NCBI RefSeq assembly: GCF_015209585.1
Contig: NZ_JADEYR010000002.1
Span: 248,001 to 312,000 of the forward strand
Source: Brachybacterium epidermidis
GTDB taxonomy: Bacteria > Actinomycetota > Actinomycetes > Actinomycetales > Dermabacteraceae
Length of the DNA stretch: 64,000 nucleotides
Direction of reading: 5' to 3'
Both the position numbers and the translations under genes were made by a program. This document shows positions 26,583-36,487 of the stretch, piece by piece. A model generated the notes under the pieces. It had not been told where the DNA came from. It was given only the letters and a program-made list of their open reading frames with translations, and ran no database searches. Positions within the stretch are counted from its first letter, which is position 1; each line of letters begins with the position of its first letter.

Positions 26583-27454
26583 GCCGCGTCACCGCTCGCG
26601 CGCGGGCTGGCCTCGACGGCAGGGGCTGACGTCCCGGCGCTCGCTGGGGCCGACGCTCCGACACCCGCTTCGGCCAGGTCCTCCACCTCGCGGCGGCCGG
26701 AGCGGATGCCCACGGTGGCCGACAGTGCCTCGCGGGCATGGTTGCTGGTGACCGGGTGCAGCACGCCCTCGTCCAGCAGGTACGCGCGCTGGGAGAGCGC
26801 GGCGACCTGCAGGTCATGGGTGATGGTGACCAGGGCGGCATCGGAGTCGCGGGCGATCTCGTCCAGCAGCGCCATCACGGCCTCGCCGGTCGTGACGTCG
26901 AGCGCGCCGGTGGGCTCATCGGCCAGGATCAGGCGCGGCCGGCGCACCAGCGCTCGGGCCACCGCCACCCGCTGCTGCTCACCGCCGGAGAGCCGGGTGG
27001 GCAGCTGGTGGGCGCGGTCGGCCAGACCCACCCGGTCCAGCATCTCCATCGCCGAACGCTCGCGGCGCCAGAACTGCCGGGCGGTGCCGTACATCATCGG
27101 CATCATCACGTTCTCCAGCGCGGTGCGCCGCTCCAGCAGGTTGAACTGCTGGAACACAAACCCGATGTAGGCCCCGCGCAGGCGGGCACGGCGGGCGTCG
27201 GACAACCGGGAGACGTCCTTGCCGTCGAACAGCAGCTCGCCGCCGGTCTGGCGGTCGATCAGTCCCAGCAGGTTCAGCAGGGTCGTCTTGCCGGACCCGG
27301 AGCGACCGACGACGGCCACATGGTCCCCGGCCTCCACTGTCAGGTCGATGCCCTGGAGGATGTGCAGCATGTCCCGGCTGGGCAGGCGCACCGAGCGGGT
27401 CAGGTCCCGCAGCTCCAGCAGCGGTATGCGTCCCTCGTGGGGTGCGGTCACCAC
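26579..27454 (-). CDS. MacB/LolD-type ABC transporter ATPase
   Basis: The 291-residue protein has Walker A GRSGSGKT, Q-loop FVFQQFNLLERRTALEN, signature LSGGEQQRVAVARAL and Walker B LILADEPTGALD with intact catalytic Glu and H-loop (ITHDLQ). A 50-residue Ala/Ser/Pro tail follows. The start is GTG at 27454, overlapping the adaptor stop by 7 nt. It powers the neighbouring permease. Confidence 0.94.
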   Translation of the reverse strand: MVTAPHEGRIPLLELRDLTRSVRLPSRDMLHILQGIDLTVEAGDHVAVVGRSGSGKTTLLNLLGLIDRQTGGELLFDGKDVSRLSDARRARLRGAYIGFVFQQFNLLERRTALENVMMPMMYGTARQFWRRERSAMEMLDRVGLADRAHQLPTRLSGGEQQRVAVARALVRRPRLILADEPTGALDVTTGEAVMALLDEIARDSDAALVTITHDLQVAALSQRAYLLDEGVLHPVTSNHAREALSATVGIRSGRREVEDLAEAGVGASAPASAGTSAPAVEASPRASGDAA

Positions 27455-28548
27455 ATCTCACCGCCGACCATGGCGCCCTCGGGATTGTCCACCCCCGGGA
27501 CGAATTGCAGGATCTCCTGGCCCTCCTCCAGGCCCTCGACGATCTCCACCACGCCCTCGCCACGCAGGCCTAGCGTGACCGGAACCGGGGTGGGCTCGCC
27601 CGTGGCCTCATCGAACACGTACACGGTGCCGTCGGTGCCGTTGCCCTCCACTGCCGTGGTCGGCACGGTCATCACACCGCTGGCGGAGCCCAGGTCCACC
27701 GACACCTTCACCGACAACCCGGGCACGATCTTGATTCCCTCGGGGACGGGACAGCGCAGCTGGGCCGCGGAGGTGCCCGAGCTCTGCTCCTGCTCCATCC
27801 CGGGGTACTCCTCGAAGACACCCGGGGGTGCCTCGGGCTCCGAGGGCGACGTGGGCTCCTGCACGGTGGCGTCCTCGGTGATCGTCGGGGCTGTGCAGGG
27901 CACCGGCTCCGCCGCGGTGGGAAGCTCCGCCGTGGCCTCGATGTCCAGGTCCAGCAGCTGCAGCTGCTCCTCCGGGCTGAGACCGGCGACGATCGAGTAG
28001 GTGCCCGGCGACAGGGTCGCCACCGTCTGGCCCGCGGTGGTGCTCTGCCACTCCGCCAGGGTGAGCCCGGTGATCCGGCCGGCCTCGGGGGCGGTGAGGT
28101 TCAGGTAGAGGTACTCCTGGGCGGGAGCCGGGTCCGGCGCCGGGGCGGGCAGGGGCTCTCCGTCGGGCCCCGGTGCCGCCGGGTCCCCCGACGCGGACTC
28201 CACCGCGACCGGATCCTGCGGCACCCGCACCTGCAGAATCCGGTCGCCCTTGGCGACGGTGTCGCCGTTCTTCACCCAGATCTTGGTGATCTCACCGGAG
28301 GCCTTGGCGAGCACCGGGGTTCCGGCGTCGGGCTGGACGATCGCGTCCAGGGCCATCGTCGAGGTGATGTCGCCGGTCTCGGGGACCACGGTCGCGTACT
28401 GGTCGAACTCGGCGGTCGGGTAGAGCTCGTCCCCCTCGCCGGCCTCGGCGTTCGCGGGGAAGAACGCCAGTTTCGCCAGCGCCAGGGCTATCACGGCGAA
28501 GATCAGCATCCACACGATGGGGAAGACATAGCGGCGAACGGATTCCAT
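27448..28548 (-). CDS. membrane-fusion/adaptor protein (HlyD/MacA-like)
   Basis: The 366-residue protein has one N-terminal helix (YVFPIVWMLIFAVIALALAKL). A lipoyl-like half follows (GTPVLAKASGEITKIWVKNGDTVAKGDR, split around a Pro/Ala-rich insert), with a C-terminal beta domain ending VVEIVEGLEEGQEIL. Two cysteines may form a disulfide outside the cell. It is first gene of the three-gene efflux operon. The ATG at 28548 follows GAAAGG; an ATG at 28578 is possible. Confidence 0.85.
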   Translation of the reverse strand: MESVRRYVFPIVWMLIFAVIALALAKLAFFPANAEAGEGDELYPTAEFDQYATVVPETGDITSTMALDAIVQPDAGTPVLAKASGEITKIWVKNGDTVAKGDRILQVRVPQDPVAVESASGDPAAPGPDGEPLPAPAPDPAPAQEYLYLNLTAPEAGRITGLTLAEWQSTTAGQTVATLSPGTYSIVAGLSPEEQLQLLDLDIEATAELPTAAEPVPCTAPTITEDATVQEPTSPSEPEAPPGVFEEYPGMEQEQSSGTSAAQLRCPVPEGIKIVPGLSVKVSVDLGSASGVMTVPTTAVEGNGTDGTVYVFDEATGEPTPVPVTLGLRGEGVVEIVEGLEEGQEILQFVPGVDNPEGAMVGGEMW

Positions 28549-28725
28549 CGCGGCCTTTCGATCAGGACGGGGGCGCATCTCGACGCCGCCGAACGGAAAA
28601 GGGTGCACATAGCTGCGCTGAGGACAGTGTGGCCGGTGGCGGGGCGCTGGTCATCCGACCGAGGTAGGGAGTTCGTGCGCTCCTTGCCGTACCACGGTCC
28701 GTGATTGCGCCCTAGTCTCGTATCC

Positions 28726-29700
28726 ATGAGCTCCTCCGACTCCGTGCCCGATCCGCTGCTGCTGCTGCCGCTGCGCCAGCGCATCGTCGAGCAGCAGCTG
28801 GGCGTGCGTGCCCTCCACGTGATCCGCCCGGGCAGGCCCGACGTCACCCACCTGTTCCGGTCCGACGCCCCGGAGAACCTCTACTCGATCTCCAAGGCGG
28901 TCACCGCCCTGGCCGTGGGCCTGGCCCGGGATGAGGGTCTGCTGGATCTGGACGACCGGCTCGTCGACCACCTGCCGGCCCCCACCGGAGGCACCGGGCC
29001 GGACGGGGCCGCCACCCGCGGGTACGGCGAGGGGATCGACCAGGTGCGCCTGCGGCACCTGCTCACCATGACCTCGGGCTCCCCGGTCACCGCCTTCACC
29101 GACGAGGAGCGCGAGCACCCCGGCCTCACCGATCACTTCCTGGGCACCGACCTCTCCGCCCAGCCCGGGGACGGCTTCGTCTACTCCAACGGCTCCACCT
29201 TCATGCTGGCCCGCGTGATCAGCGAGCGCACCGGGCAGAGCCTGCGCGACTGGCTGATGCCGCGTCTGTTCGAGCCGCTGGGGATCCTCAACCCCCAGTG
29301 GTTCACCGACCGCCAGGGATTCACCTGGGGCGCCACCGGCCTGCACCTGACCAGCGCGCAGGTGGCCCGGATCGGCGGGCTGCTGCTGGGTGAGGGCATC
29401 GCCCCCGAGGGGGCCGCCGAGCCGGGCACGCGCCTGGTGCCCGGGGAGTGGATCCGCGCCATGCACGCCGCCGACGCCTGGGTCCCCACCGGCGAGGCGG
29501 ACCCCGAGGGCGGGAAGTACGGCTTCGGGGTGTGGAAGTGCTCGGTGGGGGAGTCCTGGCGGGCCGACGGCGCCTTCGGCCAGTTCCTGGTGGTGCTGCC
29601 GGAGCAGGAGGCCTGCGTGGCGATCACCTCGCACCTCGAGGGCAAGCCCGGCTCCGAGATCCTGCGGGCCGTGTGGGAGGAACTGCTGCCGCTGCTGTGA
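28726..29700 (+). CDS. serine hydrolase of the beta-lactamase family
   Basis: The 324-residue protein has the active-site S54-I-S-K57 (SxxK), YSNGSTF as the second motif and a C-terminal GAFGQFLVVLPE region where the third motif is expected. There is no signal peptide, so it is probably cytosolic and may be an esterase or peptidase, not a lactamase. TAGTCT at 28713-28718 ends 7 nt before the ATG, suggesting a leaderless message. Confidence 0.88.
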   Translation: MSSSDSVPDPLLLLPLRQRIVEQQLGVRALHVIRPGRPDVTHLFRSDAPENLYSISKAVTALAVGLARDEGLLDLDDRLVDHLPAPTGGTGPDGAATRGYGEGIDQVRLRHLLTMTSGSPVTAFTDEEREHPGLTDHFLGTDLSAQPGDGFVYSNGSTFMLARVISERTGQSLRDWLMPRLFEPLGILNPQWFTDRQGFTWGATGLHLTSAQVARIGGLLLGEGIAPEGAAEPGTRLVPGEWIRAMHAADAWVPTGEADPEGGKYGFGVWKCSVGESWRADGAFGQFLVVLPEQEACVAITSHLEGKPGSEILRAVWEELLPLL

Positions 29701-29731
29701 GCGGGGATATGTGACGCGCTGCTGAGCGGGG

Positions 29732-30787
29732 TCAGCGGCGCGGCGCCGGTCCCGTGCTCTCCCGTGCCATCAGCTGCATGGGCAGTCGCTCCACCATGGG
29801 AGGCCCCCCGCCGGGGCGCTCACCCTGCTCCCCGTCGATCAGACGCGTCAGCATCGCCACCGCTGCCCTCGCCTTGGCTTCGATGTCCTGGGCGACGCTG
29901 GTCAGCTGCGGCCTCACCCACCGGGTGACGGGGGAGTCGTCGAAACCCGCCACCGACATCTGACCCGGCACGGCGATGCCGCGGTCCAGCAGCTCGCCCA
30001 GGATCTCCGCCGCGAGCACGTCGCTGGAGGCCACGACGGCCGTGGGCCGCTCCGGATGCGCGAGGATCTCATCCACCGCGCGTACCGCGGAGCCCGGGTG
30101 GTGGTCGGCGTGGACCGCGATCAGATGGGCGGCGCCCTGCAGCCCGTCGCCCGTCGCGGCGTGCTCCAGGATCGCCCGCTGCACACCCTCGTAGCGGCGC
30201 GCCACCACGCCCGGGGCATCGGTCAACGGGCCTGCGAAGGCGATCGCCCGGTGACCGTGCTCGATCAAGTGCCGCCCCACCGCGAGACCCCCGCCCGCGT
30301 CGTCCACTCCCACCACCGGGACCTCGGAACGGCGCGAGTAGTTGTCCAGGAACACCAGCGGCCGGGGATGGGTGCGGGTGAGGTCGTTGATCTCGTCGGC
30401 CACCGAGCCGTAGACGATCAGCCCGTCCACCCGCCACGAGCCCAATCGCCGGGCGGCCCGGACCACGTCCCTGCTGGCTGCCGGGATGAACGAGAACCCC
30501 GCCCGGGTCACGGCCTGGCCCACCGCCCCCAGCAGCAGGGCGTCGTGCGGGTTCTCCAGCAGAGCGCGCGACTGGCCGGGGTGGTGGAGCACCAGGCCGA
30601 TCATGCGGGAACGGTTGGCGGCCAGGGAGCGGGCCGGGGCGTCCGGCACGTAGTCGAGCTCCTCGATGGCCCTCAGCACCCGGGCCACCGTCTCCGCGGA
30701 GGCCTTGTGGTGACGACCGTTGATCACATTGGACACGGTCATCCGGCTCACGCCCGCGGCCGCCGCCACATCGCGAATGCTGCTCAT
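29732..30787 (-). CDS. LacI-family transcriptional regulator
   Basis: The 351-residue protein has the LacI helix-turn-helix and hinge (IRDVAAAAGVSRMTVSNVIN, then VPDAPARSLAANRSRMIGLV). A periplasmic-binding-like effector domain follows. It is divergent from a sugar ABC importer operon and probably represses it until the cognate saccharide binds. The ATG at 30787 has GGGAGGGA upstream; the open extension to 30847 is Pro-rich and unlikely. Confidence 0.93.
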   Translation of the reverse strand: MSSIRDVAAAAGVSRMTVSNVINGRHHKASAETVARVLRAIEELDYVPDAPARSLAANRSRMIGLVLHHPGQSRALLENPHDALLLGAVGQAVTRAGFSFIPAASRDVVRAARRLGSWRVDGLIVYGSVADEINDLTRTHPRPLVFLDNYSRRSEVPVVGVDDAGGGLAVGRHLIEHGHRAIAFAGPLTDAPGVVARRYEGVQRAILEHAATGDGLQGAAHLIAVHADHHPGSAVRAVDEILAHPERPTAVVASSDVLAAEILGELLDRGIAVPGQMSVAGFDDSPVTRWVRPQLTSVAQDIEAKARAAVAMLTRLIDGEQGERPGGGPPMVERLPMQLMARESTGPAPRR

Positions 30788-30849
30788 GGGGCTGGTCCCT
30801 CCCATCGGCCCCGGGGGTGGCGCCGCTCGACCCCCCGGTAGGCCCATCC

Positions 30850-30879
30850 TTGACCATCCGTGTGCCCTGCGCCTAGCCT
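30850..30879 (+). promoter_or_regulatory. promoter of the sugar ABC importer operon
   Basis: TTGACC (30850-30855) and TAGCCT (30874-30879) are separated by 18 bp and lie in the LacI-importer gap. A partly symmetric stretch at about 30889-30913 (ACCGGTAAACAACGGT core) just downstream is a possible LacI operator. Confidence 0.5.
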
Positions 30880-30998
30880 ACGAAGTCGTGGACCGGTAAA
30901 CAACGGTGTGACCTGCGGGGGTTCCCATCCCCGCGTTTCTGCTGGTCTCCGGAGCGGGCGGAGTTGCCCGTTCCGCGACTGTGACGGAGGAGCTTCCC

Positions 30999-32645
30999 AT
31001 GAACCATCTGGTCGACCCTGAACGATTCGCCCCGTCGCGTCGCGCGCTCCTGGGGGCCCTCGGCGTCTCGGCGGCGTTCCCCGCGCTCGCGGCCTGCGGT
31101 GGCGGCGACCCGGCGGAGAAGGCGGCGGAGGACGTCGCCTCCAACGCCGAGGTTGAGCTGCCCACCTACACCGAGCAGACGGCCGTCGAGCCCGACATAC
31201 CCGGTGAGAACGGCTCCACCCCGGGCTACACCTCCTATCCGGAGGATCTCCCGCAGACGGTCGATGCGCCCCCGGGCTCCGGCAACACCTTCACCCTGAT
31301 GGTGCCCACTTGGAGTGCGGTGCAGTCGGGGCTGAACAACGCGTACACGCAGGCCCTGGACGAAGCGCTCGGGTCGAAGCTCGAGTACCAGATGACCACC
31401 GGCAACGACTACCGCGACAAGCAGGCCGCGGTGTTCGCCTCCCCGGACGACGTGGCCGACTGGGTCTCGGTGTTCGGCTGGAACCCCCCGGCCCGGTTCG
31501 ACCAGGCCGTCGAGTCCGTGTTCCAGGACCTGACGCCCTTCATCGGCGGGGACAAGATCTCCAAGTGGAAGAACCTCGCCAACCTCCCCACCGCCGCCTG
31601 GCAGTTCGGCGTGTTCAAGGGCAAGCTCTACGGCATCCCGGTGCCCGGCGAGATTGTCACCGACGCGATCTTCTACCGCGGTGACATCTTCGAGGAGCTG
31701 GGCCTGGAGGCGCCCACCAACGCCGAGGAGTTCCTGGCGGTGTGCGAGGAGCTCACCGATCCCGGTGCCAATCGCTGGGCCACCAACGACCTCAACACCG
31801 GCGCCCCGAACCTGATGTTCGGTGCCCCGCCGGACTGGCGCGTCGATGACGGCCAGCTCATCTACCGCTGGGAGACCCAGGAGTACCGTGATGCGCTGGA
31901 GTTCCAGATCCAGCTGTTCGAGAAGGGCCTGGTCCACCCGGACGTCGCCGCCGACACCGGGGACGCCAAGCAGCGCTTCGAATCCGGCCAGGTGGCCATC
32001 CACTACGACGGCGTCGGCGCGTGGGGTGAGGCCACCAAGCGCGTCCAGGCCTCCAACCCCGACTACCGGCAGGTGCCGATGAGCGGGCTGTCCGCCAAGG
32101 GCGGGGACCCGATCCGCTACACCGGCAGCGCCGCCAACTTCTTCAGCTTCCTCAAGAAGTCCGACGACGAGGCCCGCATCGAGGAGCTGTTGGGCATCGC
32201 CAACTACCTGGCCGCCCCCTTCGGCACGAAGGAGTGGGAGCTGGTGAACTTCGGCGTGGAGGGCACCCACTTCAACCGGGGCGACGGCGGGGTCCCCGAG
32301 CCCACCGAGGCGCTCGCCGCCGAGCACCCCGGCGTGCTGTCCACCCTGGTCACCGGGCCGCTCGCGAAGTACGACTTCGCCGATCCGGGGCACGTGGAGG
32401 AGTACTGCGAGTGGATGAAGGGCGAGACCCAGTACATGGTCGAGGGACCCTTCTACGGCCACCAGGTGCCCAAGCCCGCCGAGTACGCCTCCCTGGACCA
32501 GCCGATGTACGACCTGGAGAAGGACATCGTGCGCGGCCGCAAGACCATGGACGACTTCGACGCCGCGGTGGAGACCTGGCGCAGCAGCGGTGGTGACCGG
32601 ATGCGCGAGTACTACCAGGGCGTCTACGACGAGCTGGACAAGTGA
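30999..32645 (+). CDS. ABC importer sugar-binding lipoprotein
   Basis: The 548-residue extracellular binding protein has a signal with twin Arg (R14-R15), a hydrophobic core and lipobox LAAC with Cys33, so it is a membrane-tethered lipoprotein, possibly Tat-exported. The length and features (YRDKQAAVFASPDDVADWV, NFFSFLKKSDDEARIEELLG) match the long binding proteins of LplA/YtcQ-type systems for oligosaccharides. GGAGGAG at 30986-30992 sets the start. It overlaps the next gene by GTGA. Confidence 0.93.
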   Translation: MNHLVDPERFAPSRRALLGALGVSAAFPALAACGGGDPAEKAAEDVASNAEVELPTYTEQTAVEPDIPGENGSTPGYTSYPEDLPQTVDAPPGSGNTFTLMVPTWSAVQSGLNNAYTQALDEALGSKLEYQMTTGNDYRDKQAAVFASPDDVADWVSVFGWNPPARFDQAVESVFQDLTPFIGGDKISKWKNLANLPTAAWQFGVFKGKLYGIPVPGEIVTDAIFYRGDIFEELGLEAPTNAEEFLAVCEELTDPGANRWATNDLNTGAPNLMFGAPPDWRVDDGQLIYRWETQEYRDALEFQIQLFEKGLVHPDVAADTGDAKQRFESGQVAIHYDGVGAWGEATKRVQASNPDYRQVPMSGLSAKGGDPIRYTGSAANFFSFLKKSDDEARIEELLGIANYLAAPFGTKEWELVNFGVEGTHFNRGDGGVPEPTEALAAEHPGVLSTLVTGPLAKYDFADPGHVEEYCEWMKGETQYMVEGPFYGHQVPKPAEYASLDQPMYDLEKDIVRGRKTMDDFDAAVETWRSSGGDRMREYYQGVYDELDK

Positions 32646-33688
32646 GCACCGCGCACGGTGCCTCGGCGGGGGCCGCCCCGCCGGGGCCCGGCGGGGCGAG
32701 TCCCGGCCGAGCCGCCAGCGGCGGCCGCGGCTCGGGGCGCCGCGGGGCCTCCAGCGGGGTGGAGCGTCGGAAGATCCCGCTGTCCAAGCGGCTGCGACGG
32801 GACTGGCCGCTGCTGATGATGGTGCTGCCCGCCGTCGCGCTGATGGTCGTGTTCATGTATGTGCCGATGTTCGGCAACATCATCGCCTGGCAGCATTACT
32901 CGCCGTACGTGGCGCTGTTCGAGAACCCCTGGGCGGGCTGGGACAACTTCGCGCGCGTGTTCCGCACCCCCGCCTTCTGGGACGCGGTGGTCAACACCCT
33001 GATGATCACCGGCTTCCAGCTGGTCTTCTTCTTCCCGGTGCCGATCGCTCTGGCCCTGCTGCTGAACTCGGTGCTGACCCCGTGGATCCGCACCACCATC
33101 CAGTCCATCGTGTACCTGCCCCACTTCTTCTCGTGGGTGCTGGTGGTGACGATCTTCCAGCAGATCCTCGGCGGGGCGGGCCTGATCAACCGGCTCCTGC
33201 GCGCCAACGGCATGGAGCCGATCGAGATCATGACCAACCCGGACACCTTCCTGCTGCTGGTCACCTCCCAGGCCGTGTGGAAGGACGCCGGCTGGGGCAT
33301 GATCATCTTCCTGGCCGCGCTCAGCACCATCGACCCCTCGCAGTACGAGGCGGCTGCGGTGGACGGCGCGGGCAAGTGGCGCCGCATGTGGTCGATCACC
33401 TTGCCCGCCATCCGGCCCACCATCATCCTGCTGCTGATCCTGCGCCTGGGCGATGCCCTCACCGTCGGCTTCGAGCAGCTGATCCTCCAGCGCGGCGCCG
33501 TCGGCCCCGGAGCGGCCGAGGTGCTGGACACCTACGTGTACTACCAGGGCGTCATCGGCGGTGACTGGTCCTACGCGGCTGCCGCCGGCCTGATCAAGGG
33601 CGTCGTCTCGCTGCTGCTGGTGCTGGGTGCCAACAAGCTCGCCCACGCCTTCGGCGAGGCGGGCGTCTACCGGAGGGAGACGAAATGA
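32642..33688 (+). CDS. ABC sugar transporter permease (LplB-like)
   Basis: The 348-residue protein has about six helices after a 45-residue disordered Gly/Ala/Ser-rich N-terminus. The inner-membrane EAA loop EAAAVDGAGKWRRMWSITLP contacts the ATPase. It starts with GTG in the GTGA overlap. No ATPase gene is in the operon, so a shared MsiK-like ATPase elsewhere in the genome is expected, as is usual in actinomycetes. Confidence 0.93.
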   Translation: MSTAHGASAGAAPPGPGGASPGRAASGGRGSGRRGASSGVERRKIPLSKRLRRDWPLLMMVLPAVALMVVFMYVPMFGNIIAWQHYSPYVALFENPWAGWDNFARVFRTPAFWDAVVNTLMITGFQLVFFFPVPIALALLLNSVLTPWIRTTIQSIVYLPHFFSWVLVVTIFQQILGGAGLINRLLRANGMEPIEIMTNPDTFLLLVTSQAVWKDAGWGMIIFLAALSTIDPSQYEAAAVDGAGKWRRMWSITLPAIRPTIILLLILRLGDALTVGFEQLILQRGAVGPGAAEVLDTYVYYQGVIGGDWSYAAAAGLIKGVVSLLLVLGANKLAHAFGEAGVYRRETK

Positions 33689-34722
33689 CCGCCACCTCGC
33701 CCGGTTCCGGCTTCGCCGACCAGTCCCCGCCTCTCGCACAGGAGGCCGACGGCCGTACCACCGCGCCCACCACGGGTGGCTGGCTGGGACGGCGTGGCGG
33801 CCCCCTGAAGAAGGGTCCCGGCAAGGCGCTGCGCCCCGCCTGGGACGAGGAGCCCACGATCCTGGAGAAGGCCGGGAAGGTACTGGTCCTGGGGCTGATC
33901 GTGCTGGCCGTGCTGCTGCCGCTGTACACCGTGGTGCTCACGTCCCTGTCCAGCGATGCCACCATCAACCAGGCCGGCGGCATGGTGCTGATCCCCGGGG
34001 AGCTCACCCTCGCGGCCTACAGCTCCATCCTCTCCGGCGGGGTGGTCACCAAGTCGATCCTGGTGAGCATCGGCGTGACCACCGTCGGCACCCTGCTGTC
34101 CACCGTGGTCTCGGTGATGGCGGCCTACGGGCTCAGCCGCACCGACTCCCTGCTTCACCGGCCGATCCTGTTCCTGTTCATCATCACGATGTTCTTCTCG
34201 GCCGGCATGATCCCCACCTACCTGGTGGTCTCGGGCCTGGGGCTCATCGACTCCTACCTGGCGCTGATCCTGCCCGGCGCGGTCTCGGCCTTCAACATCC
34301 TGATCCTGCGTGCCTTCTTCATGGGCATCGACCCCGGGATCCTGGAGGCCGCGCGCATCGACGGTGCGGGCGAGTTCCGCATCCTCGCCACCATCGTGCT
34401 GCCCATGTCCACCGCCGTGATCGCCGTGGTGGCGCTGTTCTACGGCGTGGGCTACTGGAACGCGTTCTTCAGCGCCATGCTGTACCTGCAGGACAGCGGC
34501 AAGTGGCCCCTGCAGATGGTGCTGCGCTCCTACGTGCTGGAGGGCGTGGAGCTGCCCGGCTCCGAGCTCACCCCGGCCGGTGTGGGCAGTGCGCAGCGTC
34601 CCTCCAGCCTCGCGGTGAAGATGGCGATCGTGGTCTTCGCGCTGGTGCCGATCCTGATGGTCTACCCGTTCGTGCAGAAGCACTTCACCAAGGGCGTCAT
34701 CTTCGGGGCGATCAAGGGGTGA
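33685..34722 (+). CDS. ABC sugar transporter permease (YtcP-like)
   Basis: The 345-residue second permease has about six helices and EAA loop EAARIDGAGEFRILATIVLP. A 60-residue polar N-terminal extension is present. The ATG overlaps the previous stop (ATGA). With the lipoprotein and LplB-like partner it forms the membrane part of an oligosaccharide importer regulated by the divergent LacI protein. Confidence 0.93.
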   Translation: MTATSPGSGFADQSPPLAQEADGRTTAPTTGGWLGRRGGPLKKGPGKALRPAWDEEPTILEKAGKVLVLGLIVLAVLLPLYTVVLTSLSSDATINQAGGMVLIPGELTLAAYSSILSGGVVTKSILVSIGVTTVGTLLSTVVSVMAAYGLSRTDSLLHRPILFLFIITMFFSAGMIPTYLVVSGLGLIDSYLALILPGAVSAFNILILRAFFMGIDPGILEAARIDGAGEFRILATIVLPMSTAVIAVVALFYGVGYWNAFFSAMLYLQDSGKWPLQMVLRSYVLEGVELPGSELTPAGVGSAQRPSSLAVKMAIVVFALVPILMVYPFVQKHFTKGVIFGAIKG

Positions 34723-34751
34723 TCCTGGAGGGAGCACGGATCCGACGGGAC

Positions 34752-34757
34752 TACGGT
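34752..34757 (+). promoter_or_regulatory. possible -10 hexamer for the CBS-domain membrane protein
   Basis: TACGGT ends 6 nt before the ATG at 34764. A short GAGG follows it, so either a leaderless or a weakly led message is possible. Confidence 0.35.
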
Positions 34758-34763
34758 TGAGGC

Positions 34764-36119
34764 ATGGACTGGTCCGCTCTCGCCAACTTCGCCCTCGTGC
34801 TGCTGTTCGTGGTGATCGGCGGCGTGTTCGCCGGCACCGAGATGGCGATCGTGAACCTGCGCGAATCGCAGATCAAGCAGCTGGAGGAGAGCGGTCCGCG
34901 CGGGGAGGGCACCGCCCGCCTGGTGCGCAACCCCAACCTGTTCCTCTCCGCCGTGCAGATCGGCGTGACGGTGGCCGGATTCTTCTCCTCCGCCTACGGC
35001 GCCTCCACCATCGCCCCCTCCCTGGTGCCGCCCCTGGTGGGCGCGGGCCTGAGCGAATCCACCGCGAGCACGGTCGCCCTGATCGGCATGACGCTGGTGA
35101 TCGCGTTCCTGTCGCTGGTGTTCGGGGAACTGGTGCCCAAGCGGCTGGCCATGCAGAACGCCCTGGCGATGACCCGGATCGTGGGCCCGCCGCTGAGCGT
35201 GTTCGGCAGGCTGATGCGCCCGGTGATCTGGCTGCTGTCGGCCTCCACCAACCTGGTGGTGCGGATCCTGGGCGGTGACCCGGATGCCGACCGCGAGGCC
35301 GTCTCCGCCGAGGAGATCCGCTCCATGGTGCGCACCTCCGACGCCCTGGACCAGGCCGAGTCGCGGGTGCTGGCCGATGTGTTCGACGCCTCCGAGCGCA
35401 CCGTGGTGGAGGTGATGCGGCCGCGCCCGCAGGTGCACTTCCTGAACGGCGGCGACACCGTGGCCGAGGTGCGCGAGGAGATCCGCTCCACCAGCTACTC
35501 CCGTTACCCGGTCACCGGGGAGGACGTGGACGACGTGCTGGGCTTCGCCCACGTGCGCGACATGATGCTGGTGGACGACCCGAGCGCCGTGCGCCTGCGG
35601 GACCTGGCCCGGCCCATCGAGCACATCCCCGGCACCGTCGAGGTGCTGCGAGCCCTCAACCGGATGCGGGCCCAGGCCCAGCAGATCGCCGTGGTCGTCG
35701 ACGAGTACGGCGGGACCGACGGGATCGTCACCCTCGAGGACCTGCTCGAGGAGCTGGTGGGGGAGATCTACGACGAGTTCGACGCCGACGCCTGGTCCCC
35801 CAGCAACCCGGACCGCCTGGCTGTGCCCGGAGGGGACATCGACGGCGGCCTGATCCTGCAGGAGTTCGAGTCACAGACGGGCATCGCCCTGCCCGACACC
35901 GGCGGCTACGAGACCGTGGGCGGCTACGTCATGGCGCAGCTGGGTCGCATCGCCGCCGTGGGCGACGAGGTTGAGGTCGGAGCCGGGGCCGATGGGGCCC
36001 GCATCCGCGTCACGGCGATGGACGACCGACGTGTGAAGACAGTGCGGCTGCGCCGCGAGGGCGATGCCGCCTCCCGGCATGGGGATGGGGGCAGCGCCGG
36101 GGAGCATCCGGGGGCCTGA
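34764..36119 (+). CDS. hemolysin-C/CNNM-type transporter-associated protein (DUF21-CBS-CorC)
   Basis: The 451-residue protein has an N-terminal DUF21 domain of about four helices (FAGTEMAIVNLRESQIKQLE). Two CBS motifs follow (VMRPRPQVHFLNGG and PIEHIPGTVEVLRALNRM to VVDEYGGTDGIVTLEDLLEE). A C-terminal CorC_HlyC domain completes it. The family is tied to Mg/Co homeostasis; direct transport here is not shown. The architecture is complete and normal length. Confidence 0.93.
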   Translation: MDWSALANFALVLLFVVIGGVFAGTEMAIVNLRESQIKQLEESGPRGEGTARLVRNPNLFLSAVQIGVTVAGFFSSAYGASTIAPSLVPPLVGAGLSESTASTVALIGMTLVIAFLSLVFGELVPKRLAMQNALAMTRIVGPPLSVFGRLMRPVIWLLSASTNLVVRILGGDPDADREAVSAEEIRSMVRTSDALDQAESRVLADVFDASERTVVEVMRPRPQVHFLNGGDTVAEVREEIRSTSYSRYPVTGEDVDDVLGFAHVRDMMLVDDPSAVRLRDLARPIEHIPGTVEVLRALNRMRAQAQQIAVVVDEYGGTDGIVTLEDLLEELVGEIYDEFDADAWSPSNPDRLAVPGGDIDGGLILQEFESQTGIALPDTGGYETVGGYVMAQLGRIAAVGDEVEVGAGADGARIRVTAMDDRRVKTVRLRREGDAASRHGDGGSAGEHPGA

Positions 36120-36151
36120 GCCAGGAGCCGAGAGGCTACGGGAGCATCACG

Positions 36152-36487
36152 TCAGGCAGAGCGAAGATGAGCCTCGATGCTCCCGATGAGCACAGGGACG
36201 TCTTCTCGCACGGTGGCACGAATTACATCCCCGTTGACCAGCATGTAACCGTGGGCGATGCGGTTCCTCATTCCCCACATCGCCGACCAATCGGATCCGA
36301 ACAGCGCACGACGCGAGTCCGGCTCGAGCCGCTCCAGTGTTTCGATGGCGGCCGACAACCGCATGCAGATGGCATCGATGGTCACCTGGTCATCGAGATC
36401 GCGGGTGGCGTATCTGCTGACGAGCCGCAGGTGGTACAGCGCATCCCCGAGTATTTCCGCGGTCGTTCTGCGGCGCTCGCGCTTCAC
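36152..36487 (-). CDS. hepT: HepT-like HEPN toxin
   Basis: The 111-residue HEPN protein has the catalytic R74-N-R-I-A-H79-G-Y81, an exact RX4HXY motif of HepT RNases. It lies directly behind the nucleotidyltransferase gene with an ATGA overlap, the standard MntA-HepT order. HepT degrades RNA and is silenced in known pairs by MntA-catalysed AMPylation of the Tyr in this motif. Activity is inferred from motifs. Confidence 0.9.
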   Translation of the reverse strand: MKRERRRTTAEILGDALYHLRLVSRYATRDLDDQVTIDAICMRLSAAIETLERLEPDSRRALFGSDWSAMWGMRNRIAHGYMLVNGDVIRATVREDVPVLIGSIEAHLRSA